A DNA stretch of 64,000 nucleotides from Pyricularia pennisetigena (Eukaryota; Ascomycota; Sordariomycetes; Magnaporthales; Pyriculariaceae), in the NCBI RefSeq assembly GCF_004337985.1, contig NC_043743.1:2650543-2714542 (forward strand). The letters are read 5' to 3'. The notes under the pieces were generated by a model. It had not been told where the DNA came from and did no database searches. It was given only the letters and a program-made list of their open reading frames with translations. The position numbers and the translations under genes were made by a program. Shown here in pieces: positions 30,089 through 42,014 of the stretch (its first letter is position 1; the number at the start of each line of letters is the position of its first letter).

Positions 30089-31677
30089 ATGCCAGCTACC
30101 CAATTCGAGTTTAAAGAAAAATACAAATACCAGAATGGATTCGACTCATACCTAGAGTAGGCGGACTGATTTAATTTATGCGCCGCATCAAGAGAGTTTT
30201 TGAATCATATTGACATTGAACAGAGGCTAACTAAAATGCCCACGTCCGCCATGGAATTAGGTCAGAAGCCGTGCCAGGCGCCCTTCCTATCGCCCAAAAC
30301 TCTCCACAGAAGCCTCCACACGGACTCTACGCCGAAAAGCTGTCCGGAACAGCCTTCACAGCCCCGCGCAACGAGAACAAGCAGTCGTGGCTGTACCGAA
30401 TCCTCCCGTCGTGCGCACACCCACCATTCAAAGTGAAGGGCGTGACCGGGGCGCAGGACGTCGACCACCAGCCGCCCACGACGCCGGCCCAACAACCCCC
30501 GGACGAACACCAGGACGAGACGGCACGCTTCGCGCCGCCGTCGCGGCTCCACTACATCCCCAACCAGCTCCGATGGGATCCGTTCGACCATGACCCCGAG
30601 GCCGACTTCGTCTCGGGCCTGCACCTGGTCGCGGGCGCGGGCGATCCCACACTCAAGCACGGCATCGGCATGTTTGTATACGCGGCCGGCAGGTCCATGG
30701 ACGCCAGCAGCGCCTTCTACTCGGCCGACGGCGATCTCCTCATCGTCGCGCAGTCGGGCGTGCTCGACATCCGCACGGAGCTCGGCTGGCTGCTAGTGCG
30801 ACCGCTCGAGATCGCCGTCATCCCGCGCGGCATAAGGTTCCAGGTCCTGCTGCCCGAAGGGACGGGGCCGGCGAGGGGCTATGCGCTGGAGCTGTACCAG
30901 GGCCACTTTGCGCTGCCGGAGCTCGGACCCATCGGGAGCAACGGCCTGGCCAACGCCAGGGACTTTCAGGCGCCCGTCGCTTGCTTCAGCGAGGACTACG
31001 GGCCAACGGCCTTCTCAGCGGGTCCCTCGGCGCCAAAGGGCGGATATGAGGTGACGGCCAAGTTCAACAACACGCTCTTCGCGACGCGGCAGGCCCACAC
31101 GCCCTTTGACGTGGTGGCGTGGCACGGAAACTACTACCCGTTCAAGTACGACCTGGGCCGCTTCAACACCATCGGCACCATCTCGTACGACCATCCAGAC
31201 CCGTCCATCTTCACGGTGCTGACGGCGCCGTCGGACCACCCGGGCACGGCCGTGGCCGACTTTGTCATCTTCCCGCCGCGGTGGCTCGTTGGCGAGGACA
31301 CGTTCCGCCCACCTTGGTACCACCGCAACACGATGAGCGAGTTCATGGGCCTCATCACGGGCGACTACGACGCCAAGAAGGGCGGCAAGGGCGGCTTCGT
31401 GCCGGGCGGCGCGAGCCTGCACAACGTCATGAGCGGGCACGGGCCCGACGCCGCGAGCTACGAGGGCGCCCGGGAGGCCGAGCTGAAGCCCGCAAAGGTC
31501 GGGGCGGGAAGCTGTGCCTTTATGTTTGAGAGCACCTTCATGGTCGGCGTGACGGACTGGGGGCTGCGGACCTGCCAGAAGGTCCAGGAGGGCTACAGTC
31601 AGGAGAGCTGGGGAGGGGTCAAGACGCACTGGAAAAGGCCCGAGGGGGCGAGTGCTGACGGGCACTTGCTGAAGTGA
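30089..31677 (+). CDS. hmgA: Homogentisate 1,2-dioxygenase
   Basis: Two exons, 30089-30156 and 30261-31677 (104-nt intron, phase 2), 494 aa. The splice produces [20 protein letters not shown], the conserved N-terminus of the family. The enzyme opens the ring of homogentisate to maleylacetoacetate in phenylalanine/tyrosine breakdown. Loss in fungi leads to pyomelanin. Landmarks: [59 protein letters not shown] and [10 protein letters not shown]. The iron ligands are visible: His377 in WYHRN, Glu383 six residues later in SEFMG, and His416 in SGHGPD, matching human His335/Glu341/His371. It is longer than the usual 440-460 residues because of a Pro/Gln-rich insertion around residues 85-113 and a Gly/Lys insertion (KKGGKGG). 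No other tyrosine-catabolism gene lies beside it. Confidence 0.97.
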
Positions 31678-33293
31678 GTAGCTCTACGGGCGCTGTCGGT
31701 GGTTGCGAAATTGGGTGACTTTATGTTGAGATATATATATCTGAAGAATAAGAGAGCGAGTCCAAACAAGTTTGAAGGCAGGAAACAAGTGGCTATAAGG
31801 TTTGACCAAAACGCAAACAGAGCGACGATATAACCTACTTGCTGCATGTATCTCAAACCAGCCTTGAAACCTTGTTTGTTCGAAAGGGCAGCTCGGAACC
31901 AACGCTTTTACAGCTCTTCGCTGTCTATTACTCGAACCACTTCGACCAATGCTTTCGCAGACATGTAGCACAAGACATATGGTAGCCCTGGAAGCTGCAG
32001 AATGCTCATGGATCTTTTGAATGATTGTTTGGCTGTATGACAGCCAGCGGATAGCCGTCTGCGTTTTAATGATACCTGTCCACGTGCGAACGACAACACT
32101 TCCATATGACGGTTTGTAGGGTAAGAATGCGTTCATGGCCAGTCTCTCGTCATTTTAATCTGGACTCTTTGCTGGCCTGTCCGCCGGGATGGATTTCTCC
32201 CTAACCAATCCCAAATATCCTGGAGATAGATGTCCGAGGTATGAGCTTATCACTTTGTTTATGGCAGTATCATCCGTATTCCCAACCTCATCTACTCCTC
32301 CATCTCCATTCTCGTCAAGACCTCCGGTTGCCGATGATGTCGCCACCGTCATTGGCCCGTCGCGAGACCATATGTTCGAAGCCACCACGGTAGATGAACC
32401 TACGCAAGTCAGAGTGAAGCCCTCGAGACGGCTTGGGTCGACCCCCCGGCCTTTGGGCCGTGGCCTGTTCGCAAAGGGGCACCACGACACCCTGGAAGCG
32501 CGGTATTAATAGTCGCCGTATAGCCATTCGTAGCGAGGGATTACACGTTTGGAAGCCACGGTGTCGTGGAGCGGCGAGCCGCACTAGATGCCCGCGGGTG
32601 GCCGCGACGGCGCGTACAGCCTTGATGTCGTCGAGCTTGAAGCGTGCCATCTGCGCGGCCTTCTTAGTTGCGGAGGTTTTTTTCCCCTCTTAAACCGCAG
32701 TCGCAAAAACTCAGGAAATGTGTGTATTTTTGGTGTCTGGATTGTCGGGTGTGAGAAGATCAAACAAGAACGTTTTGCGAGTTGAAACAGGGGCAAACGG
32801 TGGAACTGAAGACAACCCTGAGCTTCATGGAAACAAAACTCGGTCCCACGTCGAGATATGCAATCGCAACACCAGAACCGGTCGGGGGATGCTTATTTTA
32901 TACCTCCTTAAGCATGTTTTCCCTAAATCGTCATGTCTTGGGACTCATGGTGCCTGGTGATGATATCAATGTCTCCATATCATGCGGGCATGCTGTCGAG
33001 GAATGGGCCCATGGGGCGATATTACCAACAGCTTGCATGAGCCAACTTGATGGTACTTAAGTATCCAGAAGTACTCTCTCCCTCCCTCCCTTTGTGTGTG
33101 TTGTGTGTTGTGTGTTATCGAAGACGGTCGATCCGTGTAGAGCGAATCTAGCAAGTCTGATCCTTCACCTTGTATCATAAAATATTAACTGCTGTGCAGT
33201 TGTTACTCTTGGCTGGCCCTTTCAAATCAACCCGACATTCATTAGACGTCTACTTAACCGAAAAAAAAAGCCCATCACAATCGCCTTGCAACT
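31678..33293. other. Intergenic, no supported gene
   Basis: Only short frames. GTGTGT repeats occur at 33093-33115. It is the 3' flank of homogentisate dioxygenase and the 5' flank of the small secreted candidate. Confidence 0.55.
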
Positions 33294-33675
33294 ATGCAGA
33301 TCAAATTTATCGTCTTTCAGGCTCTGGCCGTCAGCCTCGTGGCCTCGGTCCCACTTGGCGTAGAGGAGAAAGCCGTTTCCCAGCGCAGTATTGTGAGAAA
33401 GCACCCTTCTGGGAGGGACCTCATGTGAGCAGCCGAGGGAGCGCATGTGCTGACTGAAAGGTATCCAGTCGCAGGAATTATCGGTAACAACACCAGTTGT
33501 GCTCGTGACTCGGCAAAGCAAAACAGACCTCGAGAACAGCCCAGATCCACCTCCTGGTATTCAGGATTTCTTTGATCGGATTCGAGGCAAGGGGAAGAGT
33601 GGCACAGCGAGGGGGACCGACGGCAAAGACAGACTGCGTAAGAATGGAACTGAGCCTGTATCTGCGGACATTTAA
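33294..33675 (+). CDS. Candidate small secreted protein, 101 aa
   Basis: Two exons, 33294-33392 and 33469-33675, with a 76-nt intron (GTGAGA donor, GCTGACTG branch site, ATCCAG acceptor) joining in phase 0. Exon 1 encodes a signal peptide (MQIKFIVFQALAVSLVASVP) and 13 more residues. Exon 2 encodes a hydrophilic mature part: SQELSVTTPVVLVTRQ, then DPPPGIQDFFDRIRGKGK and a basic, Gly-rich end. The mature protein has no cysteine. No family is recognised. An internal GTGAGC donor is also possible but gives early stops with most acceptors. The gene sits 193 bases before the methyltransferase start, on the same strand. Size, signal peptide and lack of a family fit an effector-like or peptide-precursor protein, which is inference. 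Confidence 0.5.
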
Positions 33676-33868
33676 ATAAAAACCCAGATTTGCTGCTATT
33701 GGGATCTGGCCCATCTTAACCAACTGATTTTAACCCTAACCCACACAAAATCTGTTCGAGGTTTCCATCCGCCTATAATTAATTACCCACTTGTCATACA
33801 GAGCAGACAGTTCACTCTTGCCTCCCTCGTCCTACCTTGTGGTCCGCCGACAGCCTCGTGTGATCAAA

Positions 33869-35209
33869 ATGCATTACATAAGGTTGCTCAGACCTCCTGT
33901 CATTAACTTTAAACAGACTGCTGCCAAACAGTCGCAGATCCATGTGGAGCTCGTCCTCACAATCACCACCGACCTCGGCGACTCTTTCCTTTGCCCCAAG
34001 GCCCCCTTGGACCTGGACGTCTTCATCTCCGAAAGCTCATCCAGGCAGAATTGGGACGGCATCAGTCAAAACAATGAGCCAGACCGGGCCCAGCAGTTCC
34101 GCAAGGTTCCTACGCCACGCCCACCCCGGTGGACCGCAGGCAGTCGCGTCCTCAAAACGGAATTTCTGCTACCGGCTTTCAGCTCCGTAGAAGCGCTGAG
34201 CGGGGCGACTTTGTGTGTCCGGCCTGCCAACCGATCCCTGGCTACCGATGCAACAGCCGACCTGCTCAACACTCACGGGTTGGTGATGCCCATCTACGTC
34301 GAGCTCCGGCCGTCTGAGCCCGCTGAGACTGTGGCGCTGCGTAGGCTTCGATTCTCAGCACCTGGAGTCGACCAGCTAGTTACGATGCGTCGTCCAGTTG
34401 CTGTGGAGGTGGAGGAGGAGCTAGGAGAGAGCATCGCACGCCATGTATGGGATGCCGGCGTGTGCACGACTGCCATGCTCTCTTCCATATGCTGTTCCAC
34501 GACTCCTGGTGGGAAGATGTCCACCTTGCCAAAACTGAGAGGTATCCTCGCCACCGATGATGGCTTGGCCGTGATCGAAATTGGCTGCGGCGTGGGGATC
34601 TTGGGTATCGGACTAGCCACTGCCTTGCTGCACCGGCAAAGGTGTGATAGTGAGCAAGGAGCACAAACGAGCATACCCCGTCCCGTCTCTATCCTTATGA
34701 CGGATCTCCCCGAGGCGCGCGACAGGGCCGTGGCCAACATTGCCCGCTACAGCCGCATGAACTCACGAGGCCCCTCGCAGCGGGAAGGCGAGCAGGATGT
34801 CCCGGAAGAGGATCGGGCCGTTGAGGCACTGCCCATCTCTGTGGACTACGAGGACCTCGACTGGGAAGACGGACGCAAGGGCACGTTCGGCCCCAAGGTC
34901 AACGCCCGTCCATGGGACCTGGTCATGCTGAGCGACTGCACCTACAACGTCGACATGCTTCCGGCGCTAGTAGAGACCCTGACGGCACTGCATCGCTCCG
35001 TCACCGTAGTCTCTGCCTCGGTCGCTGGCCCCAAGGTGCTACTCGCCACCAAGCCGCGCCACGAGTCCGAGAAGGCCTTGTTTGGGCTCATGCGCGACGC
35101 CGGATGGAGCATTTCAGACCAGGCGGTCATGCCTCTCCCCGTAATGGGTGGTGAGGCTGAGACCATAGAGGTCTATCTATTCACTAGGCCTGCAGACAGT
35201 GGTCCTTGA
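33869..35209 (+). CDS. Family-16 (METTL21/Rkm5-type) lysine methyltransferase
   Basis: A single exon of 446 aa from ATG 33869; the open frame upstream lacks an ATG. The Rossmann-fold methyltransferase motifs are clear. Motif I is VIEIGCGVGILGIGLA (residues 235-250), the S-adenosylmethionine loop. The acidic strand end is ILMTDLPEA. The post-motif with WDLVMLSDCTYN (about 349-360) is the [D/S]DxxY-type signature of the Methyltransf_16 family. Preceding it, GESIARHVWDAGVCTTAML matches the family's substrate-entry helix (normally ...vWdaa..La..l). Members methylate lysines of translation factors, ribosomal proteins or chaperones; the target here cannot be told. The N-terminal 200 residues are a lineage-specific extension with an Ig-like hydrophobic pattern. 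No introns are needed. Confidence 0.88.
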   Translation: MHYIRLLRPPVINFKQTAAKQSQIHVELVLTITTDLGDSFLCPKAPLDLDVFISESSSRQNWDGISQNNEPDRAQQFRKVPTPRPPRWTAGSRVLKTEFLLPAFSSVEALSGATLCVRPANRSLATDATADLLNTHGLVMPIYVELRPSEPAETVALRRLRFSAPGVDQLVTMRRPVAVEVEEELGESIARHVWDAGVCTTAMLSSICCSTTPGGKMSTLPKLRGILATDDGLAVIEIGCGVGILGIGLATALLHRQRCDSEQGAQTSIPRPVSILMTDLPEARDRAVANIARYSRMNSRGPSQREGEQDVPEEDRAVEALPISVDYEDLDWEDGRKGTFGPKVNARPWDLVMLSDCTYNVDMLPALVETLTALHRSVTVVSASVAGPKVLLATKPRHESEKALFGLMRDAGWSISDQAVMPLPVMGGEAETIEVYLFTRPADSGP

Positions 35210-37261
35210 GTTTCGAGACCCAAAGGGGGTTTCGTTTCGATCAACACCAGTTACAGGTACTATACACAATAATTGCTGAGCCGGGCTGCCGGTAAACGTG
35301 ACCATGTGCTCGCCGAACTCCAAGTCCGCCCGCGGACCATCACCGGGAACCCGTTTGAGGATACGTCACAAGGCAGGGTCCGCCATCCAGCCCGGTTTTT
35401 GTTTCCCCTGTGCTAGCCAGAAAGCTCCCCGCCTCGCGTGAGGGGTAAAAACAATATGGCCGTGTCGACGCGCTCCATCACCAGGCCAAGTGATTTGGAC
35501 GCCCCTGGCGTTCGATGGTCAAGGGAGCTAGCTAGACCGTTGTCTTTGCCTATCACTCCGCACTACATATCATTTCGGTCGGACCAGGAACAAAACAAAG
35601 ATCTTTAGTGCAGTAGAGGCTTCTCTGGGAGATCATGTTTCAGAACCTTAGACTCGACCCCGCCAGACCGCCACCGCGTCTTTTTCAATTCAGGGACAAC
35701 ATCCGTCTATAGAGCGGGGTTCGATGGGATAGGGCCGTTGTCGAGGATGATGCTAAGGTTGTGGATGTGGATATACAGTGGCGGGGGGTTTGAAAGACCG
35801 AGGCACTGAATGCGGGACGCGCTCACTTGGCTTTTTGGGGACTGACGAACACGACAAACGGGCACTGTGAAAACTGACGATCGCGAGTATCGGTATTATT
35901 GCTACCGGTTTCCACTACAGTAACAAGTCGGCCCATGGATCCAGTTTTTCATTTAGCGTTCCCACATGATCTACAGTCAATATGCGGGGTTTTGCTATTG
36001 CGTGAGCAAACCGTGTGAAGGAATGCGGCAATAATCTGGATCTACTTGAACGATTGACTTTGTTTTTCTTGTTCTTGATCGAGTTGTAGCTTCAGGTGTC
36101 TTGGGTTCTTTGAACGAACCCCAGGTGGTTGTCGTCATCGAGACAAGGGTTGGAAACCCGACGAGGACCTTCACTGTCAATCTAGGCACTTTGGTCATCC
36201 ACCCGCCCCAACCTCTTCGTTATCCACTGTTCATCGCGCTAAGGATAGAAGAGGGGTGTGTAAACGATGCGAAAGTATCCTGTACTTGTTGTACTTTTCC
36301 CCCCCTAATAAGTTTGATGCATAAAGTCTTTTAATGCCTCTTCTTTTCTTAGATGGTAGCATTCCAGCCATGACAAAAGAACGCCGGAGGCGCCGGGCTT
36401 TTTTTTTCCCCCCCCCGTCTGCTGACCCCACCACAAACGGGGGATCGCGCGCGCATTATTCACTCGATTTCATTCGCGGCCGGTAGATTTTGCGAGGCTA
36501 GGCTACCATCCCGTTCGTCAGCTTCCTGTGATGAAACTGTGAGCTACTCCAACGGGGCGTATATGCAAGCATAGGGGACAAGGGGGGACAAATGGGTACC
36601 GGCGTGCTGAGTATATGCAGGCCTCTTTCTCTCTCTCTCTCTTGTGAATTCTCTACGGCGCGCCTGTCGGTGTTAGTTGGTCGGTTGTGTTGGGTCCGGG
36701 CGGTCGCCACTTTCTCCAATGCGCGGTTTTTGGTTTTTTTTCTTCTTGGTCTTGTTAGCTGTTGGCGCGCGCGGCGGCTTGTTTGCCGGCGCTAAATACA
36801 ACCAACCACTCACTATTCGATGCCTCGGCATGGCTGAATTCCGCCAGTTTGGGCGGTGAAAGTAGATGGTGAGAAAAGGGTAGTGAAAACACATACACAT
36901 ACACACTAAAAAAAAAAAAAAAAAAAGCCGACGTTAGTTTTTCGTTACCTCATCACGCTTGAACCGAGTACAAAAAAGGCCCCGCGCAAGGCGGAGTGCT
37001 ACGGGAATGTCAGGGAGGCTAGCTACCATGTAGTATACTGTACTAGGCAATAAGGGATGACGTACAGGCGGGACTCGGCGTGCGCGCGCGTGCTGAGCTA
37101 ATGCCCGTCGTTGAAACCCCCGCAGAATTCTGCCTGGCTGCAATAGCTGGTGTGTAAGCAAAGTCTTATTTTTTTTTTCTTACCAAGTACAGTATTTTAC
37201 GAGCCCTTTGATTACATACTGGTTAATTGTGTCCTGGGCTATAATCGGCCCTGCAATCGGC

Positions 37262-37290
37262 TTTTTTTTTTTTTTTTTTTTTTTTTTTTT
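37262..37290. repeat. T29 homopolymer
   Basis: Uninterrupted run of 29 T in the gene desert. Confidence 0.9.
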
Positions 37291-40200
37291 GGTTGTGTGC
37301 ACAGATCCCGCTTCATCTGACAGCTCTCAAAGGGCGCACTGTGAACCTCCAACGGCCCAATGAATGAAGACTCGACACATCAAAGCATCTCTCTCGCCTT
37401 ACATAATGAGGGGGAGGCGTGGACGAAAAGCAAATGTTGGTTTTTTTGGGAAGGAAGGGGGGGAAGAAAAACACGTGCAAAAAAAAAAAAAAGATGATGG
37501 ATGCCTGAGAAATACAACCCATACCCGCAACCCAAACCTGCTGCAGGCTCAGCCCGGCACCCTTAGTACCGCATCTTGGAAGAAAGGAAAAAGAAAAAGT
37601 TGCAAACGTGCAGTATTACATGCGTGAAAAGAAGTGCGCCACACATGAACTCAAGCACACAGCACACCCTAAAATAGTTTCGGTGGACGGGTTCTCATTC
37701 GCTTATGCCCTCCCATTTCTGCGGAACTGGGCACATGCACCGTTCCCGAAGCATCCCAATCTGGTGGAAAAGAGGGTGTAGTGGTTGACGATTTGTATGG
37801 TGGATCGTAGCATCAGAAAGACGGCTCTGCATATTCTTTCTAGAACAGGGGTTGCCGTTTAAGGCACTGATGGATATTCAGGTGGTGTCGCGCTTCCCGT
37901 GAATGCTGGGAGCCTGGCAAGCAGAACATTGTTGAGGGGGTTTTCGGCGACTTGCTTTTGATAGTCGCCCATCGCCCTTCACTCTCTTTCGTCCTCTTCA
38001 TTCTTTTGCGCGTCAATCAGATACAAGCACTGGAGAATCTGAACAAAAAAAAAACAGAACGGGTTTGATTGCCGTACTGCACAGTGGCACAATTGAGAAC
38101 CAACTCATGTGCAAAGTACTTGCAAGTTTACAAGAATATATCAAAGACCGGGGCGGGGAGGCTTGGTGTGCACATATTCACGGGTGTCTGATTGGTTCGT
38201 CACACCCAAAGATATATGTGGGTGGGTAACAATGAGCACATTCCTAAGCGCCGAGACAGAAAGTGCAAATGGGCGTCGTACAAATTGATTGCCTTTCGGG
38301 GTCTACAAATCCCCTTTTACCCCTTTCGGCGACGGGATCACGCATATCTCTATTCTCGCAACCCACCCCAACACAACACCCCCACCAGGCAGGCTATTAC
38401 TTTCGTTAAATGCTTAGGGTGACGATAAATTAAGATGGCCCGAAAGGTGAGGTCAGACGATCCTCAAGTTCGGTGAGACCAGAAAATGCAGCCAACCATC
38501 CCCATTCCATCACCGCCTGGGGTTAGCATAGCCGATGTTATCACCAGGCAGGCAGGCGACCGCTGGCTGAGGTTAGCGGGTCTAAGGATGGGTAAAAAAA
38601 AAAAAAAAGTAACAATTTTCTTGTGGTCGTCGTCATTGACCACATTCCTTTCGAACGAGTTACAACCGAGCAAAATATAGAGAGGCTGGGAATGCTCCCG
38701 ATGTGGGCGACATTTTTTTTTTTTTTTTCAACCAATTTAGCCTGTATAATCAAAGGGGTCGCTAAGAACAAACGCCGCATAGTGATCAGCTCGTGCCGTC
38801 CCTTGTCCGTGGGACCATCGAGCCTCTGCCAGAGTTCAGATGGATTCAAGCAAAACGATGCGCCCAAGGGAGCACAAGTGGGTAGGTAATTACTGTGGGG
38901 GGTTTCCACGAAGACGGCTGCTATCGCTTTTCGTCGTATTATCTATCTGTCGCCCGTCAATGTGCCACAGCGGCACGATATGTAGGTGCAAGCCTGTAAA
39001 ATGACACGATCCCTCTCTATGTATGTTGCACCACATATCCCAAATGCAAAATGGATGGTACCTTAGAAAGCAAAAGTAGGATCCCACAAGGCTGCGTCTC
39101 TCGTAAGCGGCACTTGGAGCTGAACCAGTAGTTGTGAGAATAAAAAAAAAAAAAACACAATCAGAAAGGAAATAAATAAAAATAGGCCACACTGGTGCCT
39201 ACCTGCGTATGCAGTCATGCCTCGTCTCAAAGAACTACAGTAGCACAGCCTTCCTTATAGGCGGCGCACGACCGACGCAGGATTCACAGCCGCGATCTGC
39301 ATGCACGCACCATCCCTGGCGATTTTTGTTTGTCATGTTTCCCCCTCTCAATCGACCCCATCGCTCGTACAGTACATGGCCCCCAAAGCAAGGACATACC
39401 GCTAGACAAGATCAACACTAGATGTCTTGTTGTTGGCCCCTGCATGGGGGACACAGGCCGTTTTCCAAGGCCCTACGGTCCACGCCCTTGTGCAAATCCT
39501 TCCCGCCAGCCAGTGCCGGACAAATGGGGAAGAAAGCCGATGGGTGTTTGTTTGTGCGCTGGGATGGTGTTACATGACCAGGAACCCGCGAGATGAAAGG
39601 AAACAATAATAAGAATAATAATAGTAAACAAATAAATAAGCCCGTGAAAAAAAAAAGCGCAGCGACAACTAAACTCAAAATTGCGTCAGGTCTCGGGCCT
39701 TATTATCGCGATGATGTAAGTGAAGAAACGGGATAAGGAAAACGCCAGTCGGGACTATATGCACGACGCAGGGCCTTGTCTAGTTTCTTCATCTTGACAT
39801 TCCGTCATCAGACTGTAAGTAGCCTTGAGGTTTTCTTCAATCGTTCTCGTCACTGTTAACCTACCCTCCAATAGAACAGGGGTTAAAGTCAGTGGGTTAA
39901 CAACGATGAACAAATGTGCAGCAAATTGCATGTATTGATTGATAATCGTAAGTTTTGGGGGGGAAAACATGGATCATCGTCGGGCTGCATCGAGATATGT
40001 GCCGGTATGATTCGCGGTGCGTTCTGCCCCTCGAGGAGTCGCCAACCAAAGGCAAAGAAAGACAACCGGTTCCAGACCAGAGCTTTGGTCGCATCAATGT
40101 TCTAGCCCCGGAATAGTCAAATGCCGCAAAGAAGAAGAAATAAAAAGCAAATGGAAGAAATATTTAGCGGTAGAAATGACAGCAAGGAAAAATGTCGCAA

Positions 40201-41255
40201 ACCCTTCGGCTTGGTGATCGAGACCCCATCAGACCGTACCTAGCTCAGGTGTAGTGTTTGTTTCTCATTTGTCTGAGACCAGATAGAACAAAAAAAAAAA
40301 AAAAAAAAATAGTCCCGTCCGTATCTAGACCGTGCCCCCCGCCTCAACGAGGCACGACACGGCAGGCCAGGGGCCTTCTCCTGAAGGATATTTGTCCTAA
40401 AGTAGCTGAAAAAAAATCAAATTTCTTCTTTGTGCTGTTAGACTAAGCGAGTTGCAAAGGATAAGACACACAGCAGAGTGGTCGGTGATGGATAAAAATG
40501 CCGAACCGCGAGGGGGGCCAAAAGAAACATGTCACCAATGCCCTCAATACTCGGCATGTCGGTCCTTTATTCACCCAGGAACTGGTCGCACGGCTCGGCG
40601 AATATTGTGTCACGGAGGAAAAATTTTCATAAAAAGAAATGAAAAGGAGAAAAATGAGAACCAAAACAAAAGAAATCCAAGGAGGGGCGTAACGCGGTGT
40701 GCCTATGCGCCCTTCGGTCAACGTTCAATGGGAATGCCGCTTGAGGGGTGTATGGGTAGAGGAGAATTCCAACCCACGGGCCTTTTTCTGTCACTAACAC
40801 GCAACGCAAGGGTGCGGCCTGCATCAAACACCAAACCAAACGCCGTGCGCTTTCGATATTGTTCATCCAATCTAATGGGATCAATGAGCTAGCTAAATCA
40901 CAGTACCCGTTTCTTGCCGTGTTTCTGAATGCCATCCCAACGTGTTATTTCGTCTCCCGTAGTCAGACCATTTAACCCAATTCCTTTTTTTTTTCTTCCT
41001 TTGGGACGGAAGTTCAGCCCGATCTATCTGCTGAATATCAAACCCCCAAAAATCTGTTGTTTTATCATCCCCTGGCCACTGAACCCTAGGCCGGCGCCTT
41101 GTGACCACCTCAAAAAAAGAGTAAAACAGACTTTTGCCCTAGACATGCTTTCAATCCTTTCTCTATCCCTGTGTTCATGAGTAAAAAAAGACAAAAAAAA
41201 AATGAGAAGCGGTAAACGGTCGCATCCATTCCTTCACCCCACTGCCCACCCAAAG

Positions 41256-41283
41256 AAAAAAAAAAAAAAAAAAAAAAAAAAAA
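41256..41283. repeat. A28 homopolymer
   Basis: Uninterrupted run of 28 A in the gene desert. Confidence 0.9.
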
Positions 41284-41978
41284 GGTTTTGCCAGCGCACG
41301 TTCCCGCGTCATCTAACCCCCTCTTACTCATTCCTGCCCTTTGGTGTTGGGCAGCGACAACAGACCCAAAAAGCCACCACAAAGATACGCGTTGGGCTTC
41401 CACCGGCCCGCACCCCAATTTCGGATACCAAGGGACAAGGGATGGGGGACGCTTTTTTTATTTTTGATTTTTTTAATTCTCCTTACGAGAAATTTTGTGA
41501 GAAAAAAAAAACAACAACAAGCAAAATCTATGATTAGGGTTCCGAAACCACATATCCTCAGCCCACCCCCAGGGCGGAACCAATCGCCAGTTGCTTTCTC
41601 ATGCGTCCTTTTTTTGGTTCCCTTGCTTGGTCCCACCAATTTTATATGTAGAAATGATTTGAATCAGCCGTGCCTTCCTGGTCTGTGTGTCCTCGGGGGC
41701 GTCTCCCGTATCGAAAAAATAAAATACAAAAATTTTTGCTTGCTTGGCGCGCCCTCTCCTCCCCGTTGACGACCAATCAAGACAGGTACAACACCGCGGT
41801 GAAGCGAAGTGCTGCTTTTGCGCTTTGTTAGCGCATAGGGATAGGCTGCAATAATAGAGCAAAAAGGAAAAAAAGACAGCCTCGAAAAGAAACACATAGG
41901 AAAATCTTTGCAGTCGACAGGAGTTGAACACAATTACAGGCCATTTAAATGCCCTCCGAGAAAATACTGATCTGCTCA

Positions 41979-41980
<2 letters not shown>

Positions 41981-42010
<30 letters not shown>
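41981..42010. repeat. (AT)15 microsatellite
   Basis: Fifteen perfect AT units, about 870 bases downstream of the stop codon of the disordered-N-terminus gene. Confidence 0.95.

Positions 42011-42014
<4 letters not shown>

Noticed and set aside
36719..36859. 46-codon frame that starts like a signal peptide (MRGFWFFFFLVLLAVGARGG)
   Set aside because: The hydrophobic part comes from a T-rich tract; the rest is short and featureless. I judged it likely chance.
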